From Neobacillus sp. SuZ13 (GTDB lineage Bacteria > Bacillota > Bacilli > Bacillales > Cytobacillaceae), in the NCBI RefSeq assembly GCF_030123365.1, contig NZ_CP126107.1, positions 791,501 to 855,500 on the forward strand: a stretch of 64,000 nt of DNA, read 5' to 3'. The notes below the pieces were generated by a model. It was given only the letters and a program-made list of their open reading frames with translations. It was not told the origin of the DNA and did no database searches. The position numbers and the translations under genes are program-made. Below, piece after piece: positions 31,958 through 40,747 of this stretch. The first letter of the stretch is position 1. Each line of letters starts with the position of its first letter.

Positions 31958-32659
31958 GTGAGGGAACAAAAGGATCAGGAGCAATTGCTCGCCTATATCC
32001 AAGCATACCAGTTAGATTCGATATTTCATGAACCATTGATTCCGCATTTGTCACTGTACAGCTTTGACCAAGGGGAACTGATCTGTTCCCAAGGGGAAAC
32101 TTCAGAGTATTTGTACGTTCTTGTGAAGGGAAAGGTCAAAATCTATATTAGTTCGCCGGAAGGTAAAACACTCATTCTTTCTTTTAAGAAACCGATTGAA
32201 GTGATCGGGGATATTGAGTATGTCCGTGGAATTGATATCATCAACACGGTAGAGGCCGTTTCGTCAGTTTGGATGATTGGTATTCACTATCGCTGGTTGA
32301 AGCAATATGGAAGTGACCACGCGCCATTCCTGCAATTTTTATTGGATATTATCACGAAGAAGTTTCAGCTAAAAAACAATTCAATGACCTTTAATATTAT
32401 GTATCCGGTCGAAGTCCGATTGGCTAGTTACCTATTGTCGGTTTCCTCTGATGAAGCTGACTCGCATGATAAAGACCAACTGAGTATCAGCATTAAGGAT
32501 GCGGCCAATTTAATTGGCACGAGTTATCGCCATTTAAATCGAGTGATCACACAATTTTGTGAAGAAGGTCTGATTGAACGCCATCGAGGTGGTTCCATTT
32601 TAGTTAAGGATAGGAATGGATTGAAAGACCTCGCAGGCGATAATATTTACGAAAGTTAA
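31958..32659 (+). CDS. Crp/Fnr family regulator (YeiL-like)
   Basis: A 233-residue protein: a cyclic-nucleotide-binding-type beta barrel (about 30-140; FDQGELICSQGETSEYLYVLVKGKVKIYI) and a C-terminal winged helix (about 155-225) with SIKDAANLIGTSYRHLNRVITQFCEEGLIERHRGG. No Fnr-type Cys cluster is present, so a small ligand is more likely than an Fe-S centre. The GTG start has ACAGAGGTG upstream. It is sandwiched between two DUF606 transporter genes on the same strand and probably regulates them. Confidence 0.82.
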   Translation: MREQKDQEQLLAYIQAYQLDSIFHEPLIPHLSLYSFDQGELICSQGETSEYLYVLVKGKVKIYISSPEGKTLILSFKKPIEVIGDIEYVRGIDIINTVEAVSSVWMIGIHYRWLKQYGSDHAPFLQFLLDIITKKFQLKNNSMTFNIMYPVEVRLASYLLSVSSDEADSHDKDQLSISIKDAANLIGTSYRHLNRVITQFCEEGLIERHRGGSILVKDRNGLKDLAGDNIYES

Positions 32660-32686
32660 AAAAATCAACACAAGGGAGAGAAACGG

Positions 32687-33199
32687 ATGATTCTAGGACT
32701 ATTATTTGCAATTATTGCCGGTTCCCTGGTAGCTTTGCAAAATATTTTCAATAGTAAGGTCAATGAACGGGCGGGGTCATGGCCCACAACAACATTAGTA
32801 TTAGGGATGGGATTTCTTGCTTCATTGACATTCGGTCTTATCTTTGAGGGCGGACAGTTATTCCATTTGGAAAATATGAAGACGTGGTACTGGTTCAGCG
32901 GAATGATTGGCGTAGGAGTGGTTGTGTGTCTCGTTCAAGGAATGAAGAGACTCGGACCCACTTACGCCATCGCGATTGCGTTAACATCACAGTTGTTGAT
33001 TGCCTTACTCGGGGACTCATTAGGCTGGCTAGGTCTGAATAAAGTTCCATTTACTCTCAATCAATTAATTGGAGTGGTGGTCATCGTCGGCGGGATTGTC
33101 GTGTTTAAATTTGGCGGCAGCGCTGAGGGCAAGAAAGTGTTTGCTTGGCCATTTGCGAAGGGGCATAAGGTGTCTGAATTTCAACAGAGAGAAAGCTAA
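32687..33199 (+). CDS. DUF606/YdcZ-type DMT transporter subunit (second)
   Basis: A 170-residue membrane protein with five helices (LLFAIIAGSLVALQNIFNSKVNERAGSW; LTSQLLIALLGDSLGWLGLN; LIGVVVIVGGIVVFKFGG) and a cytoplasmic, basic C-terminal tail of about 30 residues. It is related to, but clearly different from, the 31493 protein; the loop ISQLTLTFIIDSSGWFGLE there corresponds to LTSQLLIALLGDSLGWLGLN here. The two probably assemble into one antiparallel transporter. GGGAGAGAAACGG precedes the ATG. Confidence 0.8.
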   Translation: MILGLLFAIIAGSLVALQNIFNSKVNERAGSWPTTTLVLGMGFLASLTFGLIFEGGQLFHLENMKTWYWFSGMIGVGVVVCLVQGMKRLGPTYAIAIALTSQLLIALLGDSLGWLGLNKVPFTLNQLIGVVVIVGGIVVFKFGGSAEGKKVFAWPFAKGHKVSEFQQRES

Positions 33200-33261
33200 A
33201 ATGTGGAGAGAACTGTACTGGAAATTGCTCTTTTTAACATATAAATTCATACCGATTTAAA

Positions 33262-33295
33262 AAGCAGAATGACTAATCCTCATTCTGCTTTTTAT
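33262..33295 (+). terminator. Terminator after DUF606 operon
   Basis: AAGCAGAATGA and TCATTCTGCTT form an 11-pair stem with a seven-base loop and TTTT tail. Confidence 0.88.
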
Positions 33296-33438
33296 GCTTA
33301 TATTGAATACCGAATTCGGTACTTAATCTATAAAGGATTCCTTGAACTAAAAGGGATACCTCGATCAATGCGGCATTACCGGGTAAAATTAAGAGAAAAA
33401 TAGATCCGAAATTAAAATTATGAATTTTCTAATAATTA

Positions 33439-33595
33439 ATTGACAGGATCAATTTGATGATGTTAATATTACTATTAAGTAATCATATAAGTATTATCGG
33501 GATTGGAAATAATCAAACAAAATGCTTAAACTAGTTAATAAAATTATTTGTTGCCAGACAACTGGAGACACAACTTACTGTGTCTCCTTTTTGTG
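33439..33595 (+). ncRNA. Candidate small RNA unit (promoter plus terminator, no ORF)
   Basis: Between two genes, TTGACA (about 33442) and TAATAT lie 18 bases apart, and about 100 bases downstream GGAGACACA/TGTGTCTCC (33564-33587) forms a perfect nine-pair stem followed by TTTTTGTG. No open frame with a ribosome site lies between. This is the layout of an intergenic small RNA; its sequence is not recognised. Confidence 0.4.
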
Positions 33596-33630
33596 TATAT
33601 AAAATTCATACACTTGTCGACTATTCCAAT

Positions 33631-33666
33631 AGAGACTTCTCATACCCGTGAGAAGTCTCTTGTTTT
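33631..33666 (+). terminator. Second orphan terminator hairpin
   Basis: GAGACTTCTCA and TGAGAAGTCTC form an 11-pair stem around TACCCG, followed by TTGTTTTA. No gene ends before it; it may close a read-through form of the transcript ending at 33595. Confidence 0.65.
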
Positions 33667-33731
33667 ATCCAATTTAAAGGAGCTGATCCTATTGTAAGAC
33701 TTCTTTTTTCGTATAAAAATTGTTGATTTTG

Positions 33732-33794
33732 AATTCGCTCATTAATACACTTAATTCGCTCTTTTATGCTAATAATTCGCTCATTAAAGGGAAA
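33732..33794. repeat. Three 21-bp AATTCGCTC tandem repeats
   Basis: AATTCGCTCATTAA, AATTCGCTCTTTTA and AATTCGCTCATTAA start at 33732, 33753 and 33774, an exact 21-base period. Similar AATTCGCTCATTAA arrays occur in intergenic regions of Bacillus relatives, as I recall; no function is assigned. Confidence 0.7.
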
Positions 33795-33897
33795 AGTCGA
33801 TAAAAATCCAAAATGTATTACACAAAATATGATTTCTCGTGGGTATTAATAAGTAACTCTTTCAAAAACAAACAAGCGGCTAAAGGGAGAGGATGGT

Positions 33898-34098
33898 ATG
33901 GAGAATATCCTGCGGAATGCTGTAGAACAAAGAAGGAAAACATTAATAAATATATTACTTACCTTTAAAATATTTGAAAATGAGGAACAGCTTTCGAAGT
34001 TTTCTTTAACAGAATTAGAAAATGAATACAAACGATTAAAGTCGAATAGTCATCCTCATAGTGATACCGGGTCGATTCAATGGAAAAAGAAAATATGA
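33898..34098 (+). CDS. FbpA-like small protein (Fur-regulated basic protein A family)
   Basis: A 66-residue basic protein starting MENILRNAVEQRRKTLINILLTF and containing the ENEEQLSKFSLTELENEYKRLKS motif; the pattern (basic N-terminal helix, then L-x-L-T-x-L-E-x-E-Y) is that of FbpA-type proteins, which in B. subtilis are Fur-controlled helpers of the iron-sparing small RNA FsrA. AAGGGAGAGGATGG precedes the ATG. No clear Fur box is visible upstream, so iron control is not shown here. Confidence 0.6.
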   Translation: MENILRNAVEQRRKTLINILLTFKIFENEEQLSKFSLTELENEYKRLKSNSHPHSDTGSIQWKKKI

Positions 34099-34104
34099 AA
34101 CTAT

Positions 34105-34130
34105 GCGCACAGTGATTGTTACTGTGCGTT
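34105..34130 (+). terminator. Hairpin after FbpA-like gene
   Basis: CGCACAGT and ACTGTGCG pair around GATTGTT, followed by only TTT; a weak terminator. Confidence 0.5.
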
Positions 34131-34232
34131 TACTATTCAGTCTTTTGTTATACATCAAGCGTTCTCTTGCTTCCATCATAAAAAGTGGTTAATCTTGAGA
34201 TAAATACGAGGATGTTTTGTGGAGGCATTTTT

Positions 34233-34931
34233 ATGAGGTTCCTTAAAGCAGTCATTTTGCGAGTTCTTACAATTATTGCGCTATTCCTATTATCGATTGG
34301 GATTTTTATATTACTATCATTTATTCAAGAAACCGTATATGTACCGAAAGATTATATTATTTGGATTTTTAAACGACCCTATTCCGGTTTAGTTATAGTT
34401 TATGAGATATATCTTATTTGTTTGTTTTTCTACGTGTTCTATAAAGATTTAAGGGATACCTGGAGAAACGTAAGGCTTTTTAAAAAGTATAGAAAACCAG
34501 TCCTTACTGCTTTTATTACTTTTAATATCATTTTACTATATACGATCACTTCCGCTGTCGCTGTAGTAACTAAGGATAAGGTTATCAATTTTTCGTTTTT
34601 TTCTCCACAGGGCAGGGAGTATAGCTACAACGATATCGTTAAGATTAATACTGGAGTTTATAGTAAGGGGCGACCTTCTCTATTTAAACAATCAAAAGGT
34701 GAATTCTTTTACATAATAGAACTAAATGACGGGACAAAGATTAATTTGACTGATGTGGGCGGGGTAAATAATGAAGAAGACGAACGGTTTGTCATAGAAA
34801 AGCTAGATAAACAACTAGTCAACATGGATATTCCGAAAGAATCTAGCATGAAAAACTTTGAATACACTAAGAAGGACTTAGCTAAGATATACACAGATAA
34901 AATACGTAACATATTGGAAAATACAAATTGA
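34233..34931 (+). CDS. Hypothetical membrane protein with three to four helices and soluble tail
   Basis: A 232-residue protein from ATG 34233 (GTGGAGGC upstream; the frame to 34185 has no ribosome site). Three hydrophobic segments (VLTIIALFLLSIGIFILLSFI; LVIVYEIYLICLFFYVFY; AFITFNIILLYTITSAVAVV) are followed by a soluble domain with YSYNDIVKINTGVYSKG and FYIIELNDGTKINLTDVGG, a beta-rich pattern that could be a small PH-like or sensor domain outside the membrane. No family is recognised. It ends convergently with an MFS gene. Confidence 0.65.
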   Translation: MRFLKAVILRVLTIIALFLLSIGIFILLSFIQETVYVPKDYIIWIFKRPYSGLVIVYEIYLICLFFYVFYKDLRDTWRNVRLFKKYRKPVLTAFITFNIILLYTITSAVAVVTKDKVINFSFFSPQGREYSYNDIVKINTGVYSKGRPSLFKQSKGEFFYIIELNDGTKINLTDVGGVNNEEDERFVIEKLDKQLVNMDIPKESSMKNFEYTKKDLAKIYTDKIRNILENTN

Positions 34932-34942
34932 TTTTTTTATAT

Positions 34943-34978
34943 AAAAAGAGGAACAACGCCGCTCGTTGTTCCTCTTTA
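34943..34978. terminator. Bidirectional terminator before CynX-type MFS gene
   Basis: AAAGAGGAACAACG and CGTTGTTCCTCTTT form a 14-pair stem between convergent genes. Confidence 0.9.
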
Positions 34979-36175
34979 AACATATTGATCCCGTCCAGAC
35001 ATCATCCCGAACAGCATAACAACAAAAGAGATGATGATTAAAGTAATAAGTGGAATGGTCCACATATGGGTGAAATCATACAAAAATCCAATAAACAAGG
35101 GACCTACTGCTGCTAAGATATAACCCGTTGATTGTGCCATCCCAGATAAATCGGCAGCCTCGCCGGCACTCTTCGAGCGGAGCCCTATATAACTTAATGC
35201 CAGTGGAAAAGTTCCTCCCAAGGCAATCCCAATAAAAATTATACTCACAATTAAAATGGGATAGGAAGACCCCAGCAGTAATCCTCCATAACCAATGATA
35301 GAACACATGCTTAGCACAAAGGATATCCATATTTGTGAACGATAACGTCCTGCGATTACAGGTATAAAGAAACTAGCCGGTAATCCGACAATTTGGCTAA
35401 ATGACAAGAGCCAGCCTGCTGTTTCCATACTCAATCCATGGCTATGTAAGATTTCAGGCAGCCAGGAAATCGTTACATAAAATAAAAAAGATTGAAAACC
35501 CATAAATATAGCGATCTGCCAGGCAAGAGGAGAGCGCCAGATATGGTTCGAGCTCGGGGTGACTCGTTTGATCTCTTTTTGATTACCTTGATTAAATTTA
35601 GAAAGGAATATCCACACCAAGATCGCTGCGACAGCTGGAATTCCCCACACGTTTAAGGCACCTTTCCAACCAAGGTTCATCCCTTCCGCTAACGGAACAC
35701 TAACACCGGATGCTAAGGAGGCAACTAATCCCATGGATGTAGAATAAACACTTGTCATCAGCCCGAACTGGTCTGGGAATTTATCCTTTGCAATGGCTGG
35801 TAAAAGGACATTTCCAATCGCTATCCCTACCCCAATGAACAAAGTCCCTGTGAAAAGGAAAAACGCCATGGGAATAGAACGGATCAAAATGCCAATCAAA
35901 AGTGAGGACAAACCTGCTAATAAAGCCAGTTCATTTGTTATACGATTAGCAAGCTTCGGGACAATTGGTGACATGATGGCAAAAACAATTAAAGGCAAAC
36001 TCATTAATAAGCCTGCGCTCCAATGGGCTAATCCCACATCTTTCTGAATCATTCCAACTAACGGTCCTAATGAGGTTATAGCAGGCCGCAAATTAAAGGC
36101 TATTAGTACAATCCCAATAATGAGCCAAATGATGTAAGTCGATTTCGAATAGGTATTTGATTTTAGTAACTCCAC
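34976..36175 (-). CDS. MFS transporter, CynX/NimT (YycB) type
   Basis: A 399-residue protein with twelve predicted helices. The start IVLIAFNLRPAITSLGPLVGMIQKDVGL is the signature of the CynX/NimT/YycB family, in which the NLRPA motif is highly conserved. Members carry cyanate, nitroimidazoles or other small organic compounds; the substrate here cannot be told. It is a single minus-strand gene that shares its terminator with the gene at 34233. No adjacent regulator. Confidence 0.85.
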   Translation of the reverse strand: MELLKSNTYSKSTYIIWLIIGIVLIAFNLRPAITSLGPLVGMIQKDVGLAHWSAGLLMSLPLIVFAIMSPIVPKLANRITNELALLAGLSSLLIGILIRSIPMAFFLFTGTLFIGVGIAIGNVLLPAIAKDKFPDQFGLMTSVYSTSMGLVASLASGVSVPLAEGMNLGWKGALNVWGIPAVAAILVWIFLSKFNQGNQKEIKRVTPSSNHIWRSPLAWQIAIFMGFQSFLFYVTISWLPEILHSHGLSMETAGWLLSFSQIVGLPASFFIPVIAGRYRSQIWISFVLSMCSIIGYGGLLLGSSYPILIVSIIFIGIALGGTFPLALSYIGLRSKSAGEAADLSGMAQSTGYILAAVGPLFIGFLYDFTHMWTIPLITLIIISFVVMLFGMMSGRDQYV

Positions 36176-36300
36176 TAATTAAACCTCCACTGTAGAACAA
36201 ACTTTCTAAAGTATATCACAAATAAAGTTGTGAGTTGCAAGGCGGGCTAGAAAGATTAGGTAATAATGGAGTCTGGCGGAAATAGAAGATTAATAGGATT

Positions 36301-36352
36301 AAAAAAGGTCAGCCTTCCATTACGGTGAAGTAGTGGGAGTCTGACCTTTTTT
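36301..36352 (-). terminator. Terminator of EamA gene
   Basis: AAAAAAGGTCAG and CTGACCTTTTTT are exact inverted repeats of 12 bases separated by 28, with a T-run on both strands. Confidence 0.8.
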
Positions 36353-37222
36353 GGAGATTTTTAATTCTAGCTTTTCGCTTAAGAAAGTAGAACCTAAGAC
36401 AAGGGCTCCGCCTATCATTTGAATTAGTGACATCCCTTCGTTTAGGAAGATCGCGGCAATGACGACGGCTGAAATCGGATCGATATAGCTGAGAACGGCA
36501 ATCGTTTGCCCCTTCAGTTCTTGGAGAGAAGTAAAATATAAAAAATAAGCAAAACCAGTATGTAAAATCCCGAGAATAAAGATAAAAATAATCGAAGTTG
36601 AGCTTAAACCTCCGAAATCTAGATTACCTTGCCATAGTAAATAGGGAAACAGAACCAATGCTCCCGCCATTAATTGTACCAACGTAATCTCAAAACCTGA
36701 CAAGTTTTTGATGAATTTATTCATTAAGACCACACTTGCATAAAAGGCTGCCGCTAAAAGGCCGTAGAAAATCCCTAACGTATTATTCTGTGATCCGCTT
36801 GTGCCGCCAGCACCAGGATTAACAATTAAAAACAAACCAATCATTGCTGTTGCGATGCAAATAACCTTTACGCTCGTCAATTTTTCTTTTAGAATCCAAG
36901 GTGCTAAGATCATCACAAAGATCGGTGCAAAGTAATAGCTAATCGTGGCATTGGATATCGTTGTATAACGATAGGATTCAAACAGAAAAATCCAATTCAA
37001 GCCAATCGCTGCCCCTGATAATAGTAGCAAAAGTGCATTTTCTTTTAACGCTTGATAAGATGGCTTATGTTTGACAAGGAAACTAGCTATTAACAAAAAT
37101 AGACTCCCAATAACCCCTCGTAAGAAGGCAATTTCACTTGAAGATAGGTCAATCTTTTTTACAAAAACCCCGATGCTTCCAAAAATGAGCATCGTCAGAA
37201 TAAGTCTCATTTTCCCCTTCAT
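36320..37222 (-). CDS. EamA/DMT family transporter
   Basis: A 300-residue protein with ten helices in two EamA repeats: MLIFGSIGVFVKKIDLSSSEIAFLRG at the N terminus and IFIFILGILHTGFAYFLYFTSLQELKGQ, VLSYIDPISAVVIAAIFLNEG in the second half, the last a widely conserved EamA motif. It is probably an exporter of amino acids or related compounds. The stop codon lies inside the 3' inverted repeat at 36301-36352. The ATG has GACGAGGGGGAT upstream. Confidence 0.85.
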   Translation of the reverse strand: MKGKMRLILTMLIFGSIGVFVKKIDLSSSEIAFLRGVIGSLFLLIASFLVKHKPSYQALKENALLLLLSGAAIGLNWIFLFESYRYTTISNATISYYFAPIFVMILAPWILKEKLTSVKVICIATAMIGLFLIVNPGAGGTSGSQNNTLGIFYGLLAAAFYASVVLMNKFIKNLSGFEITLVQLMAGALVLFPYLLWQGNLDFGGLSSTSIIFIFILGILHTGFAYFLYFTSLQELKGQTIAVLSYIDPISAVVIAAIFLNEGMSLIQMIGGALVLGSTFLSEKLELKISKKGQTPTTSP

Positions 37223-37499
37223 GTAGATCCCCCTCGTCCTTTATTGAATATTTCTTTTTGCTCAACTGCTGTTTTAGCAGGGGGCACTATCTTATTATGT
37301 TATAAACTGGAATTGCATAAAAATCAACAATTTATATCTACATCTTAAGCTCTTCTTGTAAAGAAAATGAAGAAGATGGGTAACGTAGAAGTGCCCAAAG
37401 CCCCCGACCTACGCTTTCCTCAATACCATGCGCCTATAAACCATCATAAAAGGTGAATACTAAATGCTATACTTTTGATTCAAAGGAGAGTCAATAATA

Positions 37500-37994
37500 A
37501 TGAAGAAGTATTATAGTAGAGCCATTTTTGCAGTGGTTATCCTAGCTATAACTTGTGGTTGTAGTAAAAACAATCATCAAAAGGTTGAGCGAGAAGAGGT
37601 AAAAGAAACGATGAATCCTTCTGTCTATGTAGATCCTGCCATTGACCTCACTAGCAAACAAACCATCTCGATTATCATCGAATTCAAATCAAAACCAGCC
37701 AAAGTAGCAGTAATTGAAGCCGAAGCAAAGGGAATTCCTTTCACATTGGAGGAAGCAAAGAAACAGGTAGAAGATAGTCATTTAATGTTTCAAAAGGAAC
37801 TGCACGAGATATTAGATAAGAATCAGATCCCCTATACCGTTCGGCACAAATATACGACAGCCTTAAACGGTGTGTCGATGGAACTACCCGCAAATGAAAT
37901 CAAAAGGTTGGCAGAATCTTCGTCAGTCATTTCAAAAATATCACTCAATCGAAAAATCAAACTAGATCCTCCACCTAGTTTACCATTTGAATAA
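37500..37994 (+). CDS. Stand-alone inhibitor I9 (subtilisin prodomain-like) exported protein
   Basis: A 164-residue exported protein: signal peptide ending ...LAITCGC (a non-canonical lipobox; C21 may be lipidated), then from about residue 40 a peptidase-inhibitor I9 domain: TISIIIEFKSKPAKVAVIEAEAK, HLMFQKELHEILDKNQIPYTVRHKYTTALNGVSMELPANEIKRL, as in the propeptides of Vpr-like serine proteases. No protease domain follows; the gene stops cleanly. It could be a free protease inhibitor or chaperone, or the surviving 5' part of a protease gene. It precedes a germinant-receptor operon by about 95 bases on the same strand. AAAGGAGAGTC gives a good start. Confidence 0.75.
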   Translation: MKKYYSRAIFAVVILAITCGCSKNNHQKVEREEVKETMNPSVYVDPAIDLTSKQTISIIIEFKSKPAKVAVIEAEAKGIPFTLEEAKKQVEDSHLMFQKELHEILDKNQIPYTVRHKYTTALNGVSMELPANEIKRLAESSSVISKISLNRKIKLDPPPSLPFE

Positions 37995-38088
37995 CAACTG
38001 TGAAAATATAGGTGCGGTATTCTCACGATACATACATAAAGGCCTCCTAAAACTGGAAAACTATATAAAAACTAGGGGGTGGTTCGTT

Positions 38089-39630
38089 TTGAAGAAAAAA
38101 GTCTTAAAGCCGCTTTTTAAGAAGCTCAATGCAGAACCACAATTTAGCGAAGAATCCAATACACAGGATATTGAACTAAAAAAACAAGATATTAGCAGTA
38201 ATTATGATCAAAATTTAGCAACATTTAAGTCCATATTCAGTATACCAAAGAATATCGATATCAAAGTACGTGAATTTATCATCGGTTCACTTGATCGCCG
38301 TGCTTTTATCATTTTTATAAGTACGATGGTCGACGCACAAAGCATTCAAGAAGGCATCATGGAAAAATTAATTGGTAACGATCAGCCGTCAGGTAAAATT
38401 CAAAATATCACTTCCTCCCCAAGTGAAAGGACAGCTACAAATATTGGGGAAATTACGGAATTTATTACAGGTGGAGTCACCGCACTCTTTGTGGATGGCG
38501 ATACTCAATGCTACTTATTTGAAACGACGAAAATTACAGGCCGTTCCATTGAGAAATCCGATAATGAAGTGATTGTAAAAGGGGCAAAGGAAGCTTTTAA
38601 CGAAAAGGTAATCGATAATATTGCCTTAATTCGTAAAAAGATAAGAAATGAAAATCTTATTGTTGAGGCAAAGGTTATTTCGAAACGATCCAGAAATGAT
38701 GTATTTTTGGTTTATGAAAAAGACCTAGTAAATGATGAATTACTTCAAACGATTAAAGATAAGATAGCCTCAATCCAAACGGATAGGATTCTTGATCTAA
38801 GTATTTTAGAGCAATACCTAGAAGAACGACCAAGGTCATTATTTCCATCCATATTATATACAGAACGTCCTGACCGGGCGACATCCTTTATTGAAGAAGG
38901 TCACATCGTTTTATTAATGACAAATTCTCCAAGTTGTCTGGTACTGCCTGCTACCTTTTGGTCAATGTTTCATTCGCCGGAAGACCATTACCTACGCACA
39001 CCCTATGGTAATTTCATCAGGTTTTTGCGATTTCAAGCTTTGTTTGTAGCCATGTTTGCTTCGCCCTTATATATTGCAATTACAAATTATCATGTAGGGA
39101 TGATCCCGCCTGATTTGTTAATGGCCATTGCCGGGACAAGGGAACGTGTCCCTTTTCCATCGACCGTTGAAATCTTAATGATGGAAATCGCCTTTGAACT
39201 CATTCGAGAAGCGGGACTACGTGTGCCAACTCCTATTGGTCCAACGATTGGGATTGTCGGTGCACTGATTTTAGGCCAGGCTGCTGTTCAAGCGAATATT
39301 ATTAGTCCGATTGTCATCATTGTTATTGCCTTAAGTGGCTTAAGCTCTTTTATTATCAGTGATGTGAGCATGAATTTTGCGATTCGCATCACACGCTTTT
39401 TGTTTATTTTTGTGGCAGCCTTTATGGGCATTTATGGCGCAGTAGCTTTATTTGTACCCGGACTCTTTTATTTAGTCTCATTAAAATCATTTGGCATTCC
39501 TTACTTTGCACCCATGACGCCGCATTTCATCTCTTCAAAAGACCTAATTATTCGTCATGTTCCCATGAAAGAAAGGTTTCGCCCAGGATATTTAAATCCA
39601 AAGGATACTGTCAAACAAAGAAAGGGATAA
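38089..39630 (+). CDS. Germinant receptor A subunit (GerA family)
   Basis: A 513-residue protein from TTG 38089 (GGGGGTGG upstream; the frame to 37987 overlaps the previous gene and lacks a site). A large soluble N-terminal region (about 1-290; DIKVREFIIGSLDRRAFIIFI, RSLFPSILYTERPDRATSFIEEGHIV) is followed by about five helices with EILMMEIAFELIREAGLRVPTPIGPTIGIVGALILGQAAVQA, the strongest GerA signature. A subunits form the pentameric core of nutrient receptors in the spore inner membrane. It is first in an A-B-C-small gene operon. Confidence 0.92.
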   Translation: MKKKVLKPLFKKLNAEPQFSEESNTQDIELKKQDISSNYDQNLATFKSIFSIPKNIDIKVREFIIGSLDRRAFIIFISTMVDAQSIQEGIMEKLIGNDQPSGKIQNITSSPSERTATNIGEITEFITGGVTALFVDGDTQCYLFETTKITGRSIEKSDNEVIVKGAKEAFNEKVIDNIALIRKKIRNENLIVEAKVISKRSRNDVFLVYEKDLVNDELLQTIKDKIASIQTDRILDLSILEQYLEERPRSLFPSILYTERPDRATSFIEEGHIVLLMTNSPSCLVLPATFWSMFHSPEDHYLRTPYGNFIRFLRFQALFVAMFASPLYIAITNYHVGMIPPDLLMAIAGTRERVPFPSTVEILMMEIAFELIREAGLRVPTPIGPTIGIVGALILGQAAVQANIISPIVIIVIALSGLSSFIISDVSMNFAIRITRFLFIFVAAFMGIYGAVALFVPGLFYLVSLKSFGIPYFAPMTPHFISSKDLIIRHVPMKERFRPGYLNPKDTVKQRKG

Positions 39631-39637
39631 AAAACAT

Positions 39638-40747
39638 ATGAAGCAGCAACCTGGAAAAATTGGTATCCGTGAATATCTGTCCATCGCAATTTTAATGGTT
39701 GGTTCCAAAGTAACTGAAGACACACCAACGGCTCTGTTTCAAAAGGCCCAAAATGCAGCATGGATGATCCCGATTATAACGGCCGCATTCACTTTTATCC
39801 CGCTCTTTTTATTAATAAAGACCATGTCGTTGTACCAAAACAAAAATCTATTCTCTGTTATTCAAAAATTACTCGGAAAATATCTAGGATTTTTTGTCTG
39901 TCTTCTAATATTTATCATCAATGTATTTTCCATTTCGTTCGATTCAAGAACATATACAACGATCATTAGGACGTTTTATTTTAATAGGACACCGATTGTG
40001 ATCATCTATGCCATCTTAATGGGTGTTTGTGCTTATGGTGCAAAAAAGGGAATTCAGCATATCGGATCGGTTGCCTATCTTATTATTTACTATGCAGTAC
40101 TACTCTTGTATCTTGCGTTCGTATTATGTACTCAAGAAAGCAGTATTCAATCCCTTTTCCCCATTTGGGGTCCTGGAAAACTTGAACTATTGAAACAAAG
40201 CTCCCTAAATCTATCCCTTTTTTCTGAATTTTTTCTGTTTGCCTTAATAATACCGTCTATCGCATCATACAAAGATTTTCGAAAAGGTACGTGGATTGCC
40301 TTAGTTTACATCAGCATCCAATTAAGTGTGGGTATTATCATTTTCATCTGTTTGTTTGATGCATCCTTAAAAGGGATTGGTTATCCATTCCACACAGCGA
40401 TTCGGTTTATTTCAATTGGAACTTTTTTTCCTAATATCGAAATCCTATTTTTCGTCATTTGGTTAATGGCGGCATTAATTCGTTTTACAGCATTTTTGTA
40501 TATAAATGCACTTATGTTCGGTCAACTATTTAAAATTAAAAACTTTGAATTCCTCATTCCAGCATTGGCAACGATTTATTTATTGATTGGATCCATTCCG
40601 GAATCACCATATGATCTCAGTCTCCAACTGAAACCGATTTTAAGAAGTGTTATTGGTCCTACATTTTTGGTTGTTTCGATCACTTTATGGCTGGTTGCAC
40701 TGCTAAAGGGAGAATTTAAACATGAAAAAAAAAGAGGCAGTATGTAG
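39638..40747 (+). CDS. Germinant receptor B subunit (GerAB/ArcD permease family)
   Basis: A 369-residue membrane protein with about ten helices, starting with GIREYLSIAILMVGSKVTEDTPTALFQKAQNAAWMIPII, the usual opening of endospore germination permeases related to amino-acid/polyamine transporters. The B subunit is the part that recognises the germinant. It starts seven bases after the A gene, and its end overlaps the C gene by 26 bases, so all three are coupled. The germinant cannot be predicted. Confidence 0.9.
   Translation: MKQQPGKIGIREYLSIAILMVGSKVTEDTPTALFQKAQNAAWMIPIITAAFTFIPLFLLIKTMSLYQNKNLFSVIQKLLGKYLGFFVCLLIFIINVFSISFDSRTYTTIIRTFYFNRTPIVIIYAILMGVCAYGAKKGIQHIGSVAYLIIYYAVLLLYLAFVLCTQESSIQSLFPIWGPGKLELLKQSSLNLSLFSEFFLFALIIPSIASYKDFRKGTWIALVYISIQLSVGIIIFICLFDASLKGIGYPFHTAIRFISIGTFFPNIEILFFVIWLMAALIRFTAFLYINALMFGQLFKIKNFEFLIPALATIYLLIGSIPESPYDLSLQLKPILRSVIGPTFLVVSITLWLVALLKGEFKHEKKRGSM

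Noticed and set aside
33732..33794. CRISPR-like array from the AATTCGCTC repeats
   Set aside because: The period is only 21 bases with no unique spacers of constant length, and there are no cas genes.
33788..33897. Fur box before the FbpA-like gene
   Set aside because: No sequence close to the 7-1-7 GATAATGATTATC pattern is visible.
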